Below, piece by piece: positions 44,768-56,520 of a DNA stretch of 64,000 bases. The number at the start of each line of letters is the position of its first letter. Position 1 is the first letter of the stretch. This DNA comes from Calamus simplicifolius (Eukaryota > Streptophyta > Magnoliopsida > Arecales > Arecaceae), in contig UESW01001791.1 of assembly GCA_900491605.1 (NCBI GenBank), positions 1-64,000 on the forward strand, in the 5' to 3' direction. The position numbers and the translations under genes were made by a program. Below the pieces are notes generated by a model. That model had not been told where the DNA came from, made no database searches, and worked only from the letters and a program-made list of their open reading frames with translations.

Positions 44768-45452
44768 CTAAAGCCACTCATTACAGTATCTAATACCCAT
44801 CTTCAACTTATAGTCGTCAAACTCCTTGATGCTGAGTGCTTTAGTAAATGGGTCATCTAGGTTTTCCTTTCCATCAATGTTATGAAGATTTATGTCACCT
44901 CGTTCTACAATCTCTCGAATAAGATGAAACTGACGCAGTATGTGCTTGGTGCGCTGATGTGCTCGTGGTTCCTTTGCTTGAGCTATGGCACCAGTGCTGT
45001 CACTGTACAACAGGACTGGTCCATCAATGGAAGGTGTCACTCCAAGCTCGGAGATAAACTTTTGTAGCTACACAGCTTTTTTTGCGGCATCTGATGCAGC
45101 GATGTACTCTACCTCGCACACTGAATCTGCCACTGTATGTTGCTTGAAACTTTTTCAGCAAACAGCTCCACCATTTAAGATAAACACAAACCCGACACAC
45201 TTTTGCTATCATCATGATCTGACTGAAATCAGTATATCCAATAAGTTTCAAATCAGACTCTCCATAGACTAACCACTGGTCCTTAGTATTTCTCAAATAC
45301 TTAAGGATTGTCTTAACAACTTGCCAGTGTTTTACTCTTGGATCAGATTGGTATCTACTCACCACTCCTAGTGAGTATGTCACATCTGGTCTTGTACATG
45401 TCATGGCGTACATAATCGATCCCACTGTCGAAGCATATGGAATTCGACTCAT
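44768..45452 (-). pseudogene. Copia RT end and RNase H, broken
   Basis: The end of the copia polyprotein. The RT tail reads IPYASTVGSIMYAMTCTRPD (about 45390-45446) and YLRNTKDQWLVYGESDLKL. After frame damage the RNase H shows LLYSDSTGAIAQAKEP (about 44969-45016) and HILRQFHLIREIVERGDINL, ending with NLDDPFTKALS near the stop. The region around 45040-45230 is frame-broken. The polypurine tract and 3' LTR follow directly. Confidence 0.85.
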
Positions 45453-46372
45453 ACGTTCTCTTTCATTAGGAGTTGTCGGACAATCCTTCTTACAAAGATG
45501 AATTCATGGCCTATCGGAAGATAGCCTTTCTTGGAATTCTCCATGCTAAACCTCTTTAGCATGGTATCAATGTTCGTAGATTGGGATAAACCAAGCATCC
45601 TCTTAGATCTATCTCTATAGATCTTCATCCCTAGGATGTATGATGCTTCTTCTAGATCTTTTATAGAGAATTATGATGATAACCATGTCTTTATTCCTTG
45701 TAATGCAGGGACATCATTCCTGATTAAGAGAATATCATCTACATATAATACAAGAAATACAATAACGAAACTGTTAGCCCATTATAAATGCATGGTTCTT
45801 CTTTATTCTTAATAAAGCCATAAGATTTGATCACATTATCAAATCGTATGTTCCAACTTCTAGATGCTTGCTTAAGTCCATAATGGACTTCTATAGCCTG
45901 CACACTTTAGACTCGTCTTCAGATATAAAACCTTCAGGCTATATCATATACACATGTTCATCTAAATTATCATTTAGACGGTTTTAACATCCATCTGCCA
46001 AATCTCATAATCGAAGTGTACTGCTATAGCTAGCATAATCCGAATAGATTTCAGCATTGCCATAGGAGAAAATGTTTCGTCATAGTCAATACCATAACGT
46101 TGACGATACCCCTTGGTAACCAGACATGCTTTGTAGGTCTCTACCTTTTCGTCTGTGCCTCTTTTCCTCTTGAAAACTCACTTACATCCTATGGGTTTTA
46201 TCCCTTCGGATGGGTCAACTAATGTCCATACATTATTTTCCTTCATGAAATCAAGTTCGGATTTCATGGCTTCAAGCCATTTATCTGAGTCAGTCCTTTG
46301 CATAGTATCCATATAGGTGATCGGATCCTCATTGTTCTCATCGAGCTCAATAGGATCCTCGTTCTGAACCAA
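45453..46372 (-). pseudogene. Copia reverse transcriptase, broken
   Basis: RT of the copia element. The N-terminal part is DSDKWLEAMKSELDFMKENN and VWTLVDPSEGIKPIGCK (46178-46285). The catalytic box YVDDILLI is at about 45724-45747 and reads in a different frame. Between them several shifts and stops occur. It is not functional. Confidence 0.85.
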
Positions 46373-46429
46373 AAACCTAAATATCTGTCCGGTTGATGTG
46401 GTACTCTACCAGATCGCCTTAATGGTGCA

Positions 46430-47464
46430 TCTAAATGGGTTTTGAGTTTGATCTAAACAACTCAGATTCTAAGTGTTCACTGGTTTGTGTTGTTCCTTCT
46501 ACTTGATGAACTTCCTCAAGTTCAATATTAGAGCTATTTGTTCCTTCACTTAAGGAACTCCTTTTCAGGAAAAACTGCTCTATTACTAATGAACAACTTT
46601 TGTTCTTCAGTATTGTAGAAGTAATATCCTTTGGTTTCTTTTGGATAGCCGATAAAAAAATATTTATCATATTTGGGTTTAAGTTTGTCTGATTTTGCAC
46701 GTTTCACATAAGCTGGACACCCCCAGACTCTCAGATAGGTGATAACTGGTTTATGTCCATACCACATATCATGTGGGTTTTAGAAACAGACTTATTTGGA
46801 ACCTTATTGAGAATATAACAAGCTGATTCTAATGCATATCCACAAAATGATATTAGCAAGCTTGCAAAACCCATCATGGACCGAACCATGTCTAACAGGG
46901 CTCGATTCCTTCTTTCTGACACACCGTTATACTGCAGTGTTCCTGGAGGAGTCCATTGGGAGAGAATTCCATTCTTCCTTAAATATGTCACAAAGTCATT
47001 TGAAAGGTATTCGCCTCCTCGATCTGATCGAAGGGTCTTAATACATTTTCCTGTTTATTTTTCTACTTCTTTATGATATAGTTTGAACATTTCAACGACT
47101 TAGATTTATGTCTCATAAGATAGACATAACCGAACCTAGAAAGGTCGTCTGTAAAAGTAATGAAGTAGTAATATCCACATTTGGCATAAGTGCTCATTGG
47201 TCCATATACATCAGTATGTACTAGACCCAATAGCTCTTTAGCTCTTTCACCTTTTCCAGTAAAAGATGACTTGGTCATTTTACAAAGAAGATAGGATTCA
47301 CAGGTAGTTAATGATTCATAATCATCAACTCGAAGGATGCCCTCCTGAGTTAACCTGTTTAATCTATTCTTATTGATATGACCCAGCCGATGGTACCAAA
47401 GATAAATATCTGTGACATGAGTTATTCTAGGATGCTTACTTGATTTGTACACTACATTTACAGG
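46430..47464 (-). pseudogene. Copia integrase, frameshifted
   Basis: It contains the gag-pre-integrase zinc region LWYHRLGHINKNRLNRL (H...H) and CESYLLCK (C..C) at about 47270-47400, then the core start LLGLVHTDVYGPMS (first Asp, about 47190-47232), FITFTDDLSRFGYVYLM (second Asp region, about 47105-47160), and after a shift LQYNGVSERRNRALLDMVRS, which holds the Glu (about 46870-46930). A C-terminal SH3-like part, LKPKYDKYFFIGYPKETKGY, lies at about 46620-46690. At least two frameshifts. Confidence 0.85.
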
Positions 47465-48190
47465 CTATGATAATATATAAATGCCATTAGATAAATGCCC
47501 AATCATTACAGTGACTACATTCATAATGATATTCAAAGTAACATCCTTTGCTGAAATTTCATAATAACTTTTGGCCAGAAGGCCTACAGAAATTACGTTC
47601 AACAAGAACATTGGGTAAAAATGATAATCATTTAGTACAATGACATTTCTATTGAAAACTATTTCAAGAACTCCTAATGCCAAAACCGGAACTAATCTTC
47701 TATCGCCGACATTTAGGAATTTTTCATTGTCCTCAAATCTTCTAGTGACATGTAGTCCCTGCAATGAATTGCAAATGTTAAAATGACTCCCAGTATCTAA
47801 TACCCAGGTCTGATTATCATATACAGAGAAATTATAAGGTGTTATATAATACCTTGTTGAGCAACATCTTGCCCATTTTCTTCTTTGACCTGTTTGGATC
47901 AAGTGTGGCAATGTAAAGAGGACAGTTCCTCTTCCAGTGCCCTGGCATCTTGCAATGAAAGTATTAGCTTGACTTTTATCCACTCTCTTCTTCTGTATCT
48001 GACCCCTTATAGATGTCCTAGCATGTTGCACCTTTTTCTTATTCTTTTTCTTTTTTCCTTTCCCAAAGGGGTGATGCCCTACCTTAGATCCTTCAACCAC
48101 ATTAACCAAACCCTTAGAGAGCTGGTTGTCCTTCTCAAAGTTCTGTAACAACCCTAACAAATCGTAGTAGTTGATTGCAGGCTTTGTCAT
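47465..48190 (-). pseudogene. Copia gag C-terminus and protease
   Basis: An open stretch of 241 codons. It begins in the end of gag with a lysine-rich segment (about 48040-48075). The zinc knuckle that should follow (about 47920-47960) is out of frame. The protease active site is WVLDTGSHFNIC (about 47770-47808), followed by LNVISVGLLAKSYYEI. Downstream a frame change leads to integrase. Confidence 0.8.
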
Positions 48191-48677
48191 TCGAAAATGA
48201 GTAAGGAAAGGTCAAAAGGATGGAGGCAAGGAATTCAGGATCGCATCTTTTCCCAACTGCTCATGTAGGGGAAAGCTGAGCTTGCTTAGGAGTTCTATCT
48301 TCTCGATCATGTACAATACATGATCAGTGACAGAAGATCCATCCCTCATTCGAGCATTAAAAATAGCACAACTAGTCTTGTGCCTTTCAACATCGTCGGA
48401 TATGCCGAAAGATTCATTGAATGATTTCTTTCGGCTGAGCATTCTCGAACCGGCGACCGAATTCATTGTTCATTGCTGCTAGCATGATGCAACGCATGCT
48501 AGTTCTATCACTAAGCCACTTCTGATAAGTGTCTCTCTCAGAACTTTGAGTGTTTGCATTAGGTATCTCTGGTGCAGGATTATTCAGAATATATAGAATC
48601 CTCTCATGCTCAAAGATGATCTTAAGTTTTCTAAACCAGCTATTGAAATTTAAACCATTCAACTTATCACTATCCAA
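48191..48677 (-). pseudogene. Copia gag N-terminus, frameshifted
   Basis: It starts MDSDKLNGLNFNSWFRKLKI at 48677, the usual copia gag opening (LNG.NF..W). A frame change near 48430 leads into a second piece with DHVLYMIEKIELLSKLSFPL and LGKDAILNSLPPSF (ending at 48212). The two pieces together are the typical copia capsid region. Confidence 0.8.
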
Positions 48678-50189
48678 TAGGGACCTTAATGATAAATTGT
48701 GGCCATGTTCTGCATAAGGAAAAACTAAAGTTTAGTAGTATATAAATTGATTCAGTCTAAAGACTTGGACTTTAGTCTAAAGATTCTCCCACTATTTTGT
48801 TCAAATTGGAAGCCTCTACACCCCAATTCGAAGAATTATTCTTAATTCTTTAGTGGGCACTAAGATCTACATAGACTACATACATGCCCAAGTGAAGCTT
48901 GGCTAACCCATATGCATCTAAGAGTAGGTTCAAAACCAATTGTTTCCCCAAACAATTCTTAGTGTTCAGTTTTGCCCCATGTCCTCTTCAGCAGGCATGG
49001 AGTGCCTCCACTGAAAGTTCTGGTTAGGTCCAACCATTAAATGATATAATCAGTGTAACCTATCAATAGACAACCAAGCCCGAGTTAAGTTCGGCCCATC
49101 TGACTGTCTATTTAATAGTTACGCTGACTTATCATATAATGAATGATAATTCTGATGGTTGACAAGCACTAGGCATGTAGTGCTCCAATGATTATCAAGA
49201 CATCGGACTCATTATCACCCACCTTAATGGGAGGCTATGATCTAGTTATCATATAACTATTTCATTTTAAGGACCTAATAATTTTAGAGGATTTAATAAT
49301 CTGAAGACAAATTGACTAATCAAGTTCTCCCACTGAATCTATGAAGTCAGTAAAATGAGACAAGATTAAGTCAAGTTAAGTGGCACCTAAATCAGTCAGA
49401 CTGATTTTCTTACAGGCATGAGTCAACTCGAATCAGGTAAATGATCTGAATCATAAATGGTTCACCATATTGACCAGGTAAGTGAGATCGATTGGAGGGA
49501 TATGCCATTAACTCGTTAAAGACGCATCAATGCGAGTAGCTCCCAATTAAAAACCATTTGATCGTTGATCCTAGAGCAACTTACCAACTCACCTTGACAT
49601 CATATGGTTAACCAATTTTGATTTGACCATCTAAGAAATTTATGCTCAACCATGGAGCCTAATCTACCTCCATTTGGTTTAATCAAAGACATAGACATTA
49701 TCAACTACAACTATTGTTTGATTTAGAGCATCCTTAACCTAATCTAATTAATTTAGATTTGATTAAATACTCTTATAGTCCATTTGATTTAAACCTTAGG
49801 GTCTAACCCTTTACGGACCTGATTTAGCTAACCCATATGATTAAATATATTTCATTTTACATGTCATATATTTCTAATCAAGCATCACTTGCATTATATC
49901 GCTACTCATAATTCCTATATTTAGATCATATCTAAAAAGATTATGAATAGATATTTGACATTCAAATAAAATTCTCATATTTATGTTTTTATACTAACAT
50001 GCAATTATCATGCTTTTATACAATATCAATATGTATTAAATATAAAACATCTTGAGAGTGTGATACCGCTATACGTCATAGAATACCTTATTGAATGGGG
50101 TGATCCGTTTTAGCTATTATTACAAAATTAATAGGAGCATTAATTTACATGCAATAAATTAGATCAAGATGAAATCAGGCTCTGATACA
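48678..50189 (-). other. Copia 5' leader, non-coding
   Basis: 1.5 kb between the 5' LTR and gag on the minus strand. The primer site is at its right end (50177-50189). Nothing else recognised. Length and composition are unremarkable for a long copia leader. Confidence 0.6.
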
Positions 50190-52344
50190 AGGCATGCATA
50201 TTTAATAATTTGATAACAATTATCAATGCAGAATTTTAAAGATTAAATATTAATATATCTAACATGCATCAAGATCATATCTTTGCCTTATATATAGGAT
50301 CGTTTGATCTAAATTATGCATATAAATAAAATCATCAAGATCATATCTTGATCTTCAAGGTAAAAGTCATACTTCTTATCTTGAAGCATGCCTTAAGATT
50401 TAGGGATCATATCACTTATCTTAAGGGCAATTGATAAATTCTTTTGTGCTCTGCAGCCGTTCAATTGTTCGGCCTCTAGTATCGTCCACGCGAAGTCCCC
50501 GAATGATCAGATTCCCGAGAGTGCTAGCTCGCGGAAAAATGACTTTGCTGATCTTAAATCCTCCCACTTGAATCTTCCTCCAAGATCCAGCAAACCTTTT
50601 CTAACATCAGGATTTTTTCAATCCATAACATATCATTATTGTTCGATGATCTGGTGAAGAATGTCCTCTAATTTATAGGCTCAATATAGCCTTTAGCCCA
50701 TTGAATTCTAACACTTAGAATTCTGCCGTTCGGTGAAAACCAAAGAGACACCAAACCAAAGAGACACAGCGTTTGGTTAATTCTGACGTTCGGTAAAAAT
50801 CAAAGAGACGCGGTGTTTAGTTAATTCCGATGTTCGGTGAAAACCAAAGAGATGTGAATTCTAACACTTAGAATTCCATCGTTGGTTAACTCAAAGAGGC
50901 ATATTAATTCCATATGAATTATAACACTTAGAATTCCAACGGAAACGGTTTGGAGAAAATTAATATATTAAATTCTACATAGAATTTAATCAAGTTATCA
51001 TGTGAGACATTTATGCGAGGGGTTTGGGTTCAGGTTTTGGTTTAAGCTAATTTGAATTTATTGGACTGAACCTACATAGATCATGGTCCTAGACCAAATC
51101 AAATTTGTCTAGTCTTGAATCTATTTAAATCCAAATCAAGTCTAATTTCAAATCAATATTTGAAATTGATTAGTCCTTCTAATAGACTTAAACCAAATTG
51201 AATCTTATTCACTTGTTCTTAACCCAATTGAGATAATTCAATCAATCAAATTGATTAATTAAATCATATACGATTCTCAATCATTGATCAGCAAATAGAT
51301 CATCCTAGGAAGCTTCTATGCTTATGACTCTCTAGGTTTGAACCTAAGCCGGTAGCATAGGAACAACTTTCTATACTAATCGATGTACCCATCTAGCAAT
51401 TGATTAATTAAATATACGATTCTCAATTATTGATCAGCAAATAGATCATCCTAGGAAACTTCTATGCATATGACACTCTAGGTTCAAACCTAAGTCGGTA
51501 GCATAGGAACAACTTTCTATACTAATCGATGTGCCATCTAGCAATGGAACCCGACGTCCGATAGGTCGAAGAGTTGCCGAGCAAACTCCAAGAACCCTAA
51601 GAAACAGTTACCGTATAATTCATCCTTTTGATCACAAATGCTAAGGATGGCTTAAGAGCCTATCAACTCTAAACAGCAAATCCATAAAGTGATTTCAACT
51701 TTAGTGATCATATGACTTTCACATAAAGTGCCTTGGCCAAGGTCTTGCTAAATTGAAACACAAGCATTTCTCCTTTTAACAGGATAGGTCAAATTCCATT
51801 TTGATCCATAACTGACTACCACAAGTACTTAACTGCACCCAGTAACCTTTCGTAGCTGAATTAGAAATCCAGGTGGTCCGGCACCTAAGTACAATGAGTT
51901 GCTTGCAAGTCACGTTATGATCTTCAGGTCTGAAGGATACTTATACCTATATCTTTTCAGATTAACTCTTGATAACAGAGTATCCGAAAATAAGTCACGT
52001 TCGGTGAAATGTACTCCTACTTTCACCTGTATGTCATACCAGTATATCTACACTCCTTGGTTAAGAGGACAACCAACAAATATGATATACAACGTACTAT
52101 AATTGATAATACTATGGCCCTTTCATAGTATATCATTTGATTGCGAACTCTTTTGAGGACCTTCAAAGATAAATCTTCCTTTATCATGAAGAAGATCCTG
52201 AGGGCTTCATTACTATTAGAAGTTTTAAGAAGATGTTCTTGTAATGAATAAACTGCTAAATAACTTTTATTAATATATCAATTTATATGTAATTTACATT
52301 AGCACAATCATCAAATGATTGGCTTTAGGATACAATTCCCAACA
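50190..52344 (-). repeat. Copia 5' LTR
   Basis: 2155 bp, aligning with 42731-44753. It differs by a tandem duplication of about 147 bp (51250-51396 and 51397-51545; both copies hold CAGCAAATAGATCATCCTAG) and by lacking the 21 terminal bases next to the primer site. These changes are in this copy only. Confidence 0.85.
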
Positions 52345-52375
52345 AATCGGTCCTGCATCAGTTTGGTATCAGAGC
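52345..52375 (+). repeat. Chromovirus 5' LTR end and primer site
   Basis: AATCGGTCCTGCATCA (52345-52360) is the last part of the chromovirus 5' LTR, identical to 58904-58919. TGGTATCAGAGC (52364-52375) is the Met-tRNA primer site. Confidence 0.85.
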
Positions 52376-53300
52376 ATAGGTTAGGGCTTAATTTTAATTC
52401 ACGTTATTATTAGTATATATCTGTTAATTAAATTATTTTTGCCCGCATACACATCAAATTTATAAAATTTATCTTTAGATTCGTTATAATTTAAAGTATT
52501 TTTTTTATTTTCTAAGAATTTAATTCAATCTATGAATTAATTGCATGCCTGGTTACTCATTAAAAAAATACATAAAATTCTGGAGATTTTATTAATCGAA
52601 TTGTTTTTGGCTGTATACACATCAAAAAAAAATTACAAATTTATTTCTCTTGATTCGATATAATTGAAGGTATTTTTATTAATTTTTGAGGATTTAATTC
52701 GATATGTGAAATAAATTTTTTTTTAAGATTTATTGTTATTTATATATTTCTGGATTAGGGTTTGTGTTTTACATGTCATTCATCTGCATTAAATTACTCT
52801 TAAGGGCTTTCATTGATGTCAGATAAGGGAGGGATTGAGACCCCTTCCTTGGCCCAAAACAATCACCCGTAAATTCCGATCCCAAGCCTCTAATCTAAAA
52901 CTGAGTAGCAACTTAATTGACATTTGCCCTAGAGGGCTAGGGACACCAACAGTCGGTTTAGTGTACTGGGGTAGACTAGTACAAATCAATCTGGTGTGTG
53001 GTCTAAAATTGGTGTCTAGAAGGGAGGTCAAATGTCAAACGACTTAAGCGGAGTGTTAGGGTTATTCTAATTAGGCACCTACAATTTGCGGACGAGCCTC
53101 CTTCCACCTGTCCCAAGTGGCCAATTGAAGAGTTACTGTTAGATTGGCTTGCATTAAGCCAAATCCTTTACTCTGGATGACTAGGTCTAGCATACCGTAG
53201 TCCGAGTCAGTCTGAGTCTTGTATGCTTGATTGTGCTTGCATGTGCACTAGATCAGGAGCATCTTTTCGCCCATCACCACCTCCATTACAGGTTGAACCC
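52376..53300 (+). other. Chromovirus leader, non-coding
   Basis: Leader between the primer site and gag. AT-rich at first, more mixed from 52800. No conserved element recognised. Confidence 0.6.
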
Positions 53301-54425
53301 ATGGCTAATCAAAGCATTGATGATCACTTAAGGATCATCACTGAACAACTAGCCTGAATGAACCAAGGCATCAATCAATCTGAGGCTAGATTAGGGTCCA
53401 GGTTTGATCAAGTCGAAACTAGGTTGGGCATCCTAGAAGAAGCCCGTGAGCCCCACACTGAGTCTGATCATGAGACCCCACCTCATTCTAGGAGAGCCCA
53501 ACAGCCTGACCTCTACATAAGGCCAAACCCTAGGAGACCACTTCGACCTAATCCAGTCCTAGATGTCCTCCCTAGGAGACCCAATCATGAGGCAGTAGAC
53601 CAAGAAGAAAGAGCCCTTAGAAGTGTCAGACTTGAAGCACCTACTTTCGATGGCTCTATGGACCCTAAGGACTACCTAGATTGGGAGAAGGGATGGATCA
53701 GTACTTTGACTGGTATGACATATCTGAAGAGCGTAAGTTTAAATTTGCCAAGCTCAAGTTAGTACGACATGCTAGGTTATACTGGGCCACTTTAGAGCGA
53801 AGGCAATTATTAGAGGGTAGAGACCCCATAGTTACCTGGCACACCATGAAGGCTAGACTTAGGTCCAATTATGTCCCCACATCGTATGAACAGAGCCTAT
53901 TGGACCAGTGGCAGGGATTAATTCAGGGTAGTAAAACTGTGAATGAATACATTGCTACATTCCAAGAGTATACCATGAGGTGTAATATCGTTCAGTCTGA
54001 GGAAGTCACCCTATCCAAGTTTAGGTATGGCCTAAGAGCATATATTCAAAGAGAACTCTACCTAAGAAAGGGTACACGATTTAGAAGAAGCTTACCAAGT
54101 TGCTAGGGATTATGAACGTTTTCAGAGAGGGCCACCTATCGTAGATCAAAGGCTACCAAGAGCCCTAGCCCATATCCAGGATCTAGCCAGGCCTATCCTA
54201 GTCGTCCCAGACCTACCCAGTACTCAGACCCCCGCCAGACTTTCCGAGTCAACCCAACACTAGCCGACCAAGTACAAGCCGAACTGATTTGAGTCAACCC
54301 AGAATAGTACCCCTATACCCCAGAGAGAGGATAAGGGCAAATCTGTAGAGGTCCAAAGAAATTTCAACCCCCAGATCAAATGCTTTAGATGCAACAAACC
54401 GGGACATATGATCAGCCAGTGCCCA
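53301..54425 (+). pseudogene. Chromovirus gag, broken
   Basis: The start ATG is at 53301 (MANQSIDDHLRIITEQLA); an in-frame TGA follows at about 53355. The capsid region shows LEAPTFDGSMDPKDYLDWE (about 53630-53690), then a frameshift, then KLVRHARLYWATLERRQLL (about 53750-53810) and SLLDQWQGLIQGSKTVNEYI. Another shift comes near 54085. The zinc knuckle CFRCNKPGHMISQC (54381-54422) is intact (CX2CX4HX4C). It would encode the capsid and nucleic-acid binding protein. Confidence 0.88.
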
Positions 54426-55640
54426 GTCAGATCCCTTCATATAGATGAGTTACCTGAGACTGAATCCGAGTCCCTAGTTGAGCCTGAAGGAGAGGTCTAT
54501 GAGGCTGATACCCATATGATAGATGAGTACGATGGAGAGGAGGAAATATTTGAGTCTGAAGACCTACTAGGAGTGGTTAGATGTATCTTGACCCAGACTC
54601 AAACTAAGGACCAGGAAGATTGGCGTAGGACTAACATCCTACAGACTTTTGTTAAGATAGGGGATAAGGTGCTCAAGATCATAGTGGATAGCGGGAGTTG
54701 TGTCAATGTCATCTCTACCAATACAGTTAAGTCATTAGGATTGACCACAGTTTCCTATCCTAGTCCCTATAAGATCTCGTGGGTAGATTCCACCTCTATC
54801 CCAATCAAGTCCAGATGCCAAATACTAATCAAATTGCAAAATTATGAGGAAAAGGTCTGGTGCGATGTAATTCCTATGGGCATTAGTAGTATTATATTAG
54901 GTCGACCTTGGCTTTACGATCACGATGCCACCTTGTTTGGTCGATCCAACATCTGCTCTTTTAAACATAATGGGAACAAGTATATGACACATCCAACTCC
55001 ACCTAGGGACCCAATCAAGAAAGGATCTAGCAACCTTAAGGATAGCAAGCCAAGAGTTAATCTAATCAAAGCTAAGGAATTAGAAAAGGACATCACTGAG
55101 GGTAATCCTGTTTGGATTTTGACCACTAAAGAGATTCATGAATCAGTCCAAAAGGAACAACCCCCAGAAGTAATTGAGATCCTAGAGGAGTTTAAGGATG
55201 TCTTCCCTAAAGAATTGCTTGATCAGTTACCACCCCTGAGAAACATCCAACATGCCATTGACCTGATCCCAGGATCCACCCTCCCAAACCTTCCCCATTA
55301 TAGGATGAACCCCACTGAGCATCAAGAACTACAAAAACAAGTGGGCGAATTACTTAAGGAAAGGTTTCATTAGGGAGAGCTTAAGTCCTTGTGCAGTTCC
55401 TGCACTATTAACCCCTAAGAAGGATGGTACTTGGAGAATGTGCATAGGACAGTAGGGCCATCAACAAAATCACTATCAAGTATAGGTTCCTATCCACAGA
55501 CTAGATGACATGTTGGACATGATGGCGGGTGCCACTATCTTTTCCAAAATAGACCTTAAGAGTGGCTACCATCAGGTTAGAATTAGACAGGGGATGAGTG
55601 GAAGACTGCATTTAAGACTAGAGATGGTCTGTTTGAGTGG
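54408..55640 (+). pseudogene. Chromovirus protease and RT start, broken
   Basis: Open for 321 codons to 55373. The protease motif is IIVDSGSCVNVIS (about 54679-54717), with SSIILGRPWLYDHDA (about 54885-54930). RT begins with a FPKELLDQLPPLR and PHYRMNPTEHQELQKQV segment (about 55203-55350). A frameshift at about 55370 is followed by PCAVPALLTPKKDGTWRMC (about 55390-55446) and further shifts and stops to 55640. Confidence 0.88.
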
Positions 55641-56105
55641 GTCGTGATGCCTTTTGGGCTGTCAAACACACCTAGCACATTCATGAGAATCATGACCCAG
55701 GTCCTGAAAGAGTACATGGAAAAATTCTTAGTGGTCTATTTTGATGATATATTAATTTATAGCAAGACCAAAGAGGACCATCTTAACCATCTCAGATTAA
55801 TCTGTCAGACCCTTAGAGAGAATAGCCTATATGCAAACCTTAAGAAGTGCGATTTCATGACGCATAGGGTTATCTTTCTAGGTTTTGTGGTAACCCCAGA
55901 AGGTGTTTCAATGGATCCTAAAAAGGTTAGGTCGGTCGTAGAGTGGCCGGTACCCATGAACGTCCACGATGTCCGCAGCTTCCATGGCCTAACAACCTTT
56001 TACAGGAGATTCATTAGGGGATTTAGCACGTCGTCGCACCCATCACTGATTGTATTAGGAAGGGTAATTTTGAGTGGACTAAGTCAGCTAATAAGGCCTT
56101 CCTAG
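55641..56105 (+). pseudogene. Chromovirus RT, second half
   Basis: An open stretch with VMPFGLSNTPSTFMRIM, the catalytic box VVYFDDILIYSK (about 55731-55767), HLRLICQTLRENSLYANLKK and IFLGFVVTPEGVSMDPKKV. The YFDD box is intact. The frame ends at 56105 after a shift, where the thumb-RNase H connection continues in another frame. Confidence 0.88.
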
Positions 56106-56520
56106 AGCTTAAGGATAGGATGACTCATGCACCCATACTTAGACTTCCAGACTTTTCTAAGGTGTTTGAGTTGCGTGCAACGCGTCGGGAGTAGGCATAG
56201 GTGGAGTGTTAAGCCAAGAAAATTACCCCATAGCTTTCTTTAGTGAAAAACTAAATGAAGCTAAACTTAGATATTCCACCTATGATAAGGAATTCTATGC
56301 GGTAGTACAAGCCCTTAAGTATTGGAGACATTACTTACTACCGCAGGAGTTTGTCTTATTTTCTGATCATGAGGCACTCCAATTTCTGAACTTCCAAAAG
56401 AAGCTAAATTCTAGATACGACAAATGGATTGAATACATTCAGGCATACACTTTTGTCCTGAAACACCGTGCCGGTATAGAAAATAAGGTAGCAGACACCC
56501 TAAGCCGTAAGTCTTTGTTG
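56106..56520 (+). pseudogene. Chromovirus RNase H
   Basis: The RNase H start (PDFSKVFEL) is frame-broken near 56165-56205. Then it runs open from 56206, with NYPIAFFSEKLNEAKLRYS, YDKEFYAVVQALKYWRHYL (Glu), FVLFSDHEALQFLN (Asp) and AGIENKVADTLSRK (final Asp). A normal gypsy RNase H apart from the broken start. Confidence 0.85.

Larger units (their letters stand above)
42710..52344 (-). mobile_element. Ty1/copia element inserted in the chromovirus LTR
   Basis: LTRs at 42710-44753 and 50190-52344. Read on the minus strand, the LTR starts TGTTGGGAATTG. The internal region between them holds broken gag, protease, integrase, RT and RNase H in the copia order (integrase before RT), all on the minus strand. 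The primer site is TTGTATCAGAGCC (50189-50177), one change and a small deletion away from the Met-tRNA type. The polypurine tract AAGTGGGAGTT (44764-44754) precedes the 3' LTR. No matching target duplication is visible at the two ends. The insertion is younger than the chromovirus it sits in. Confidence 0.92.
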
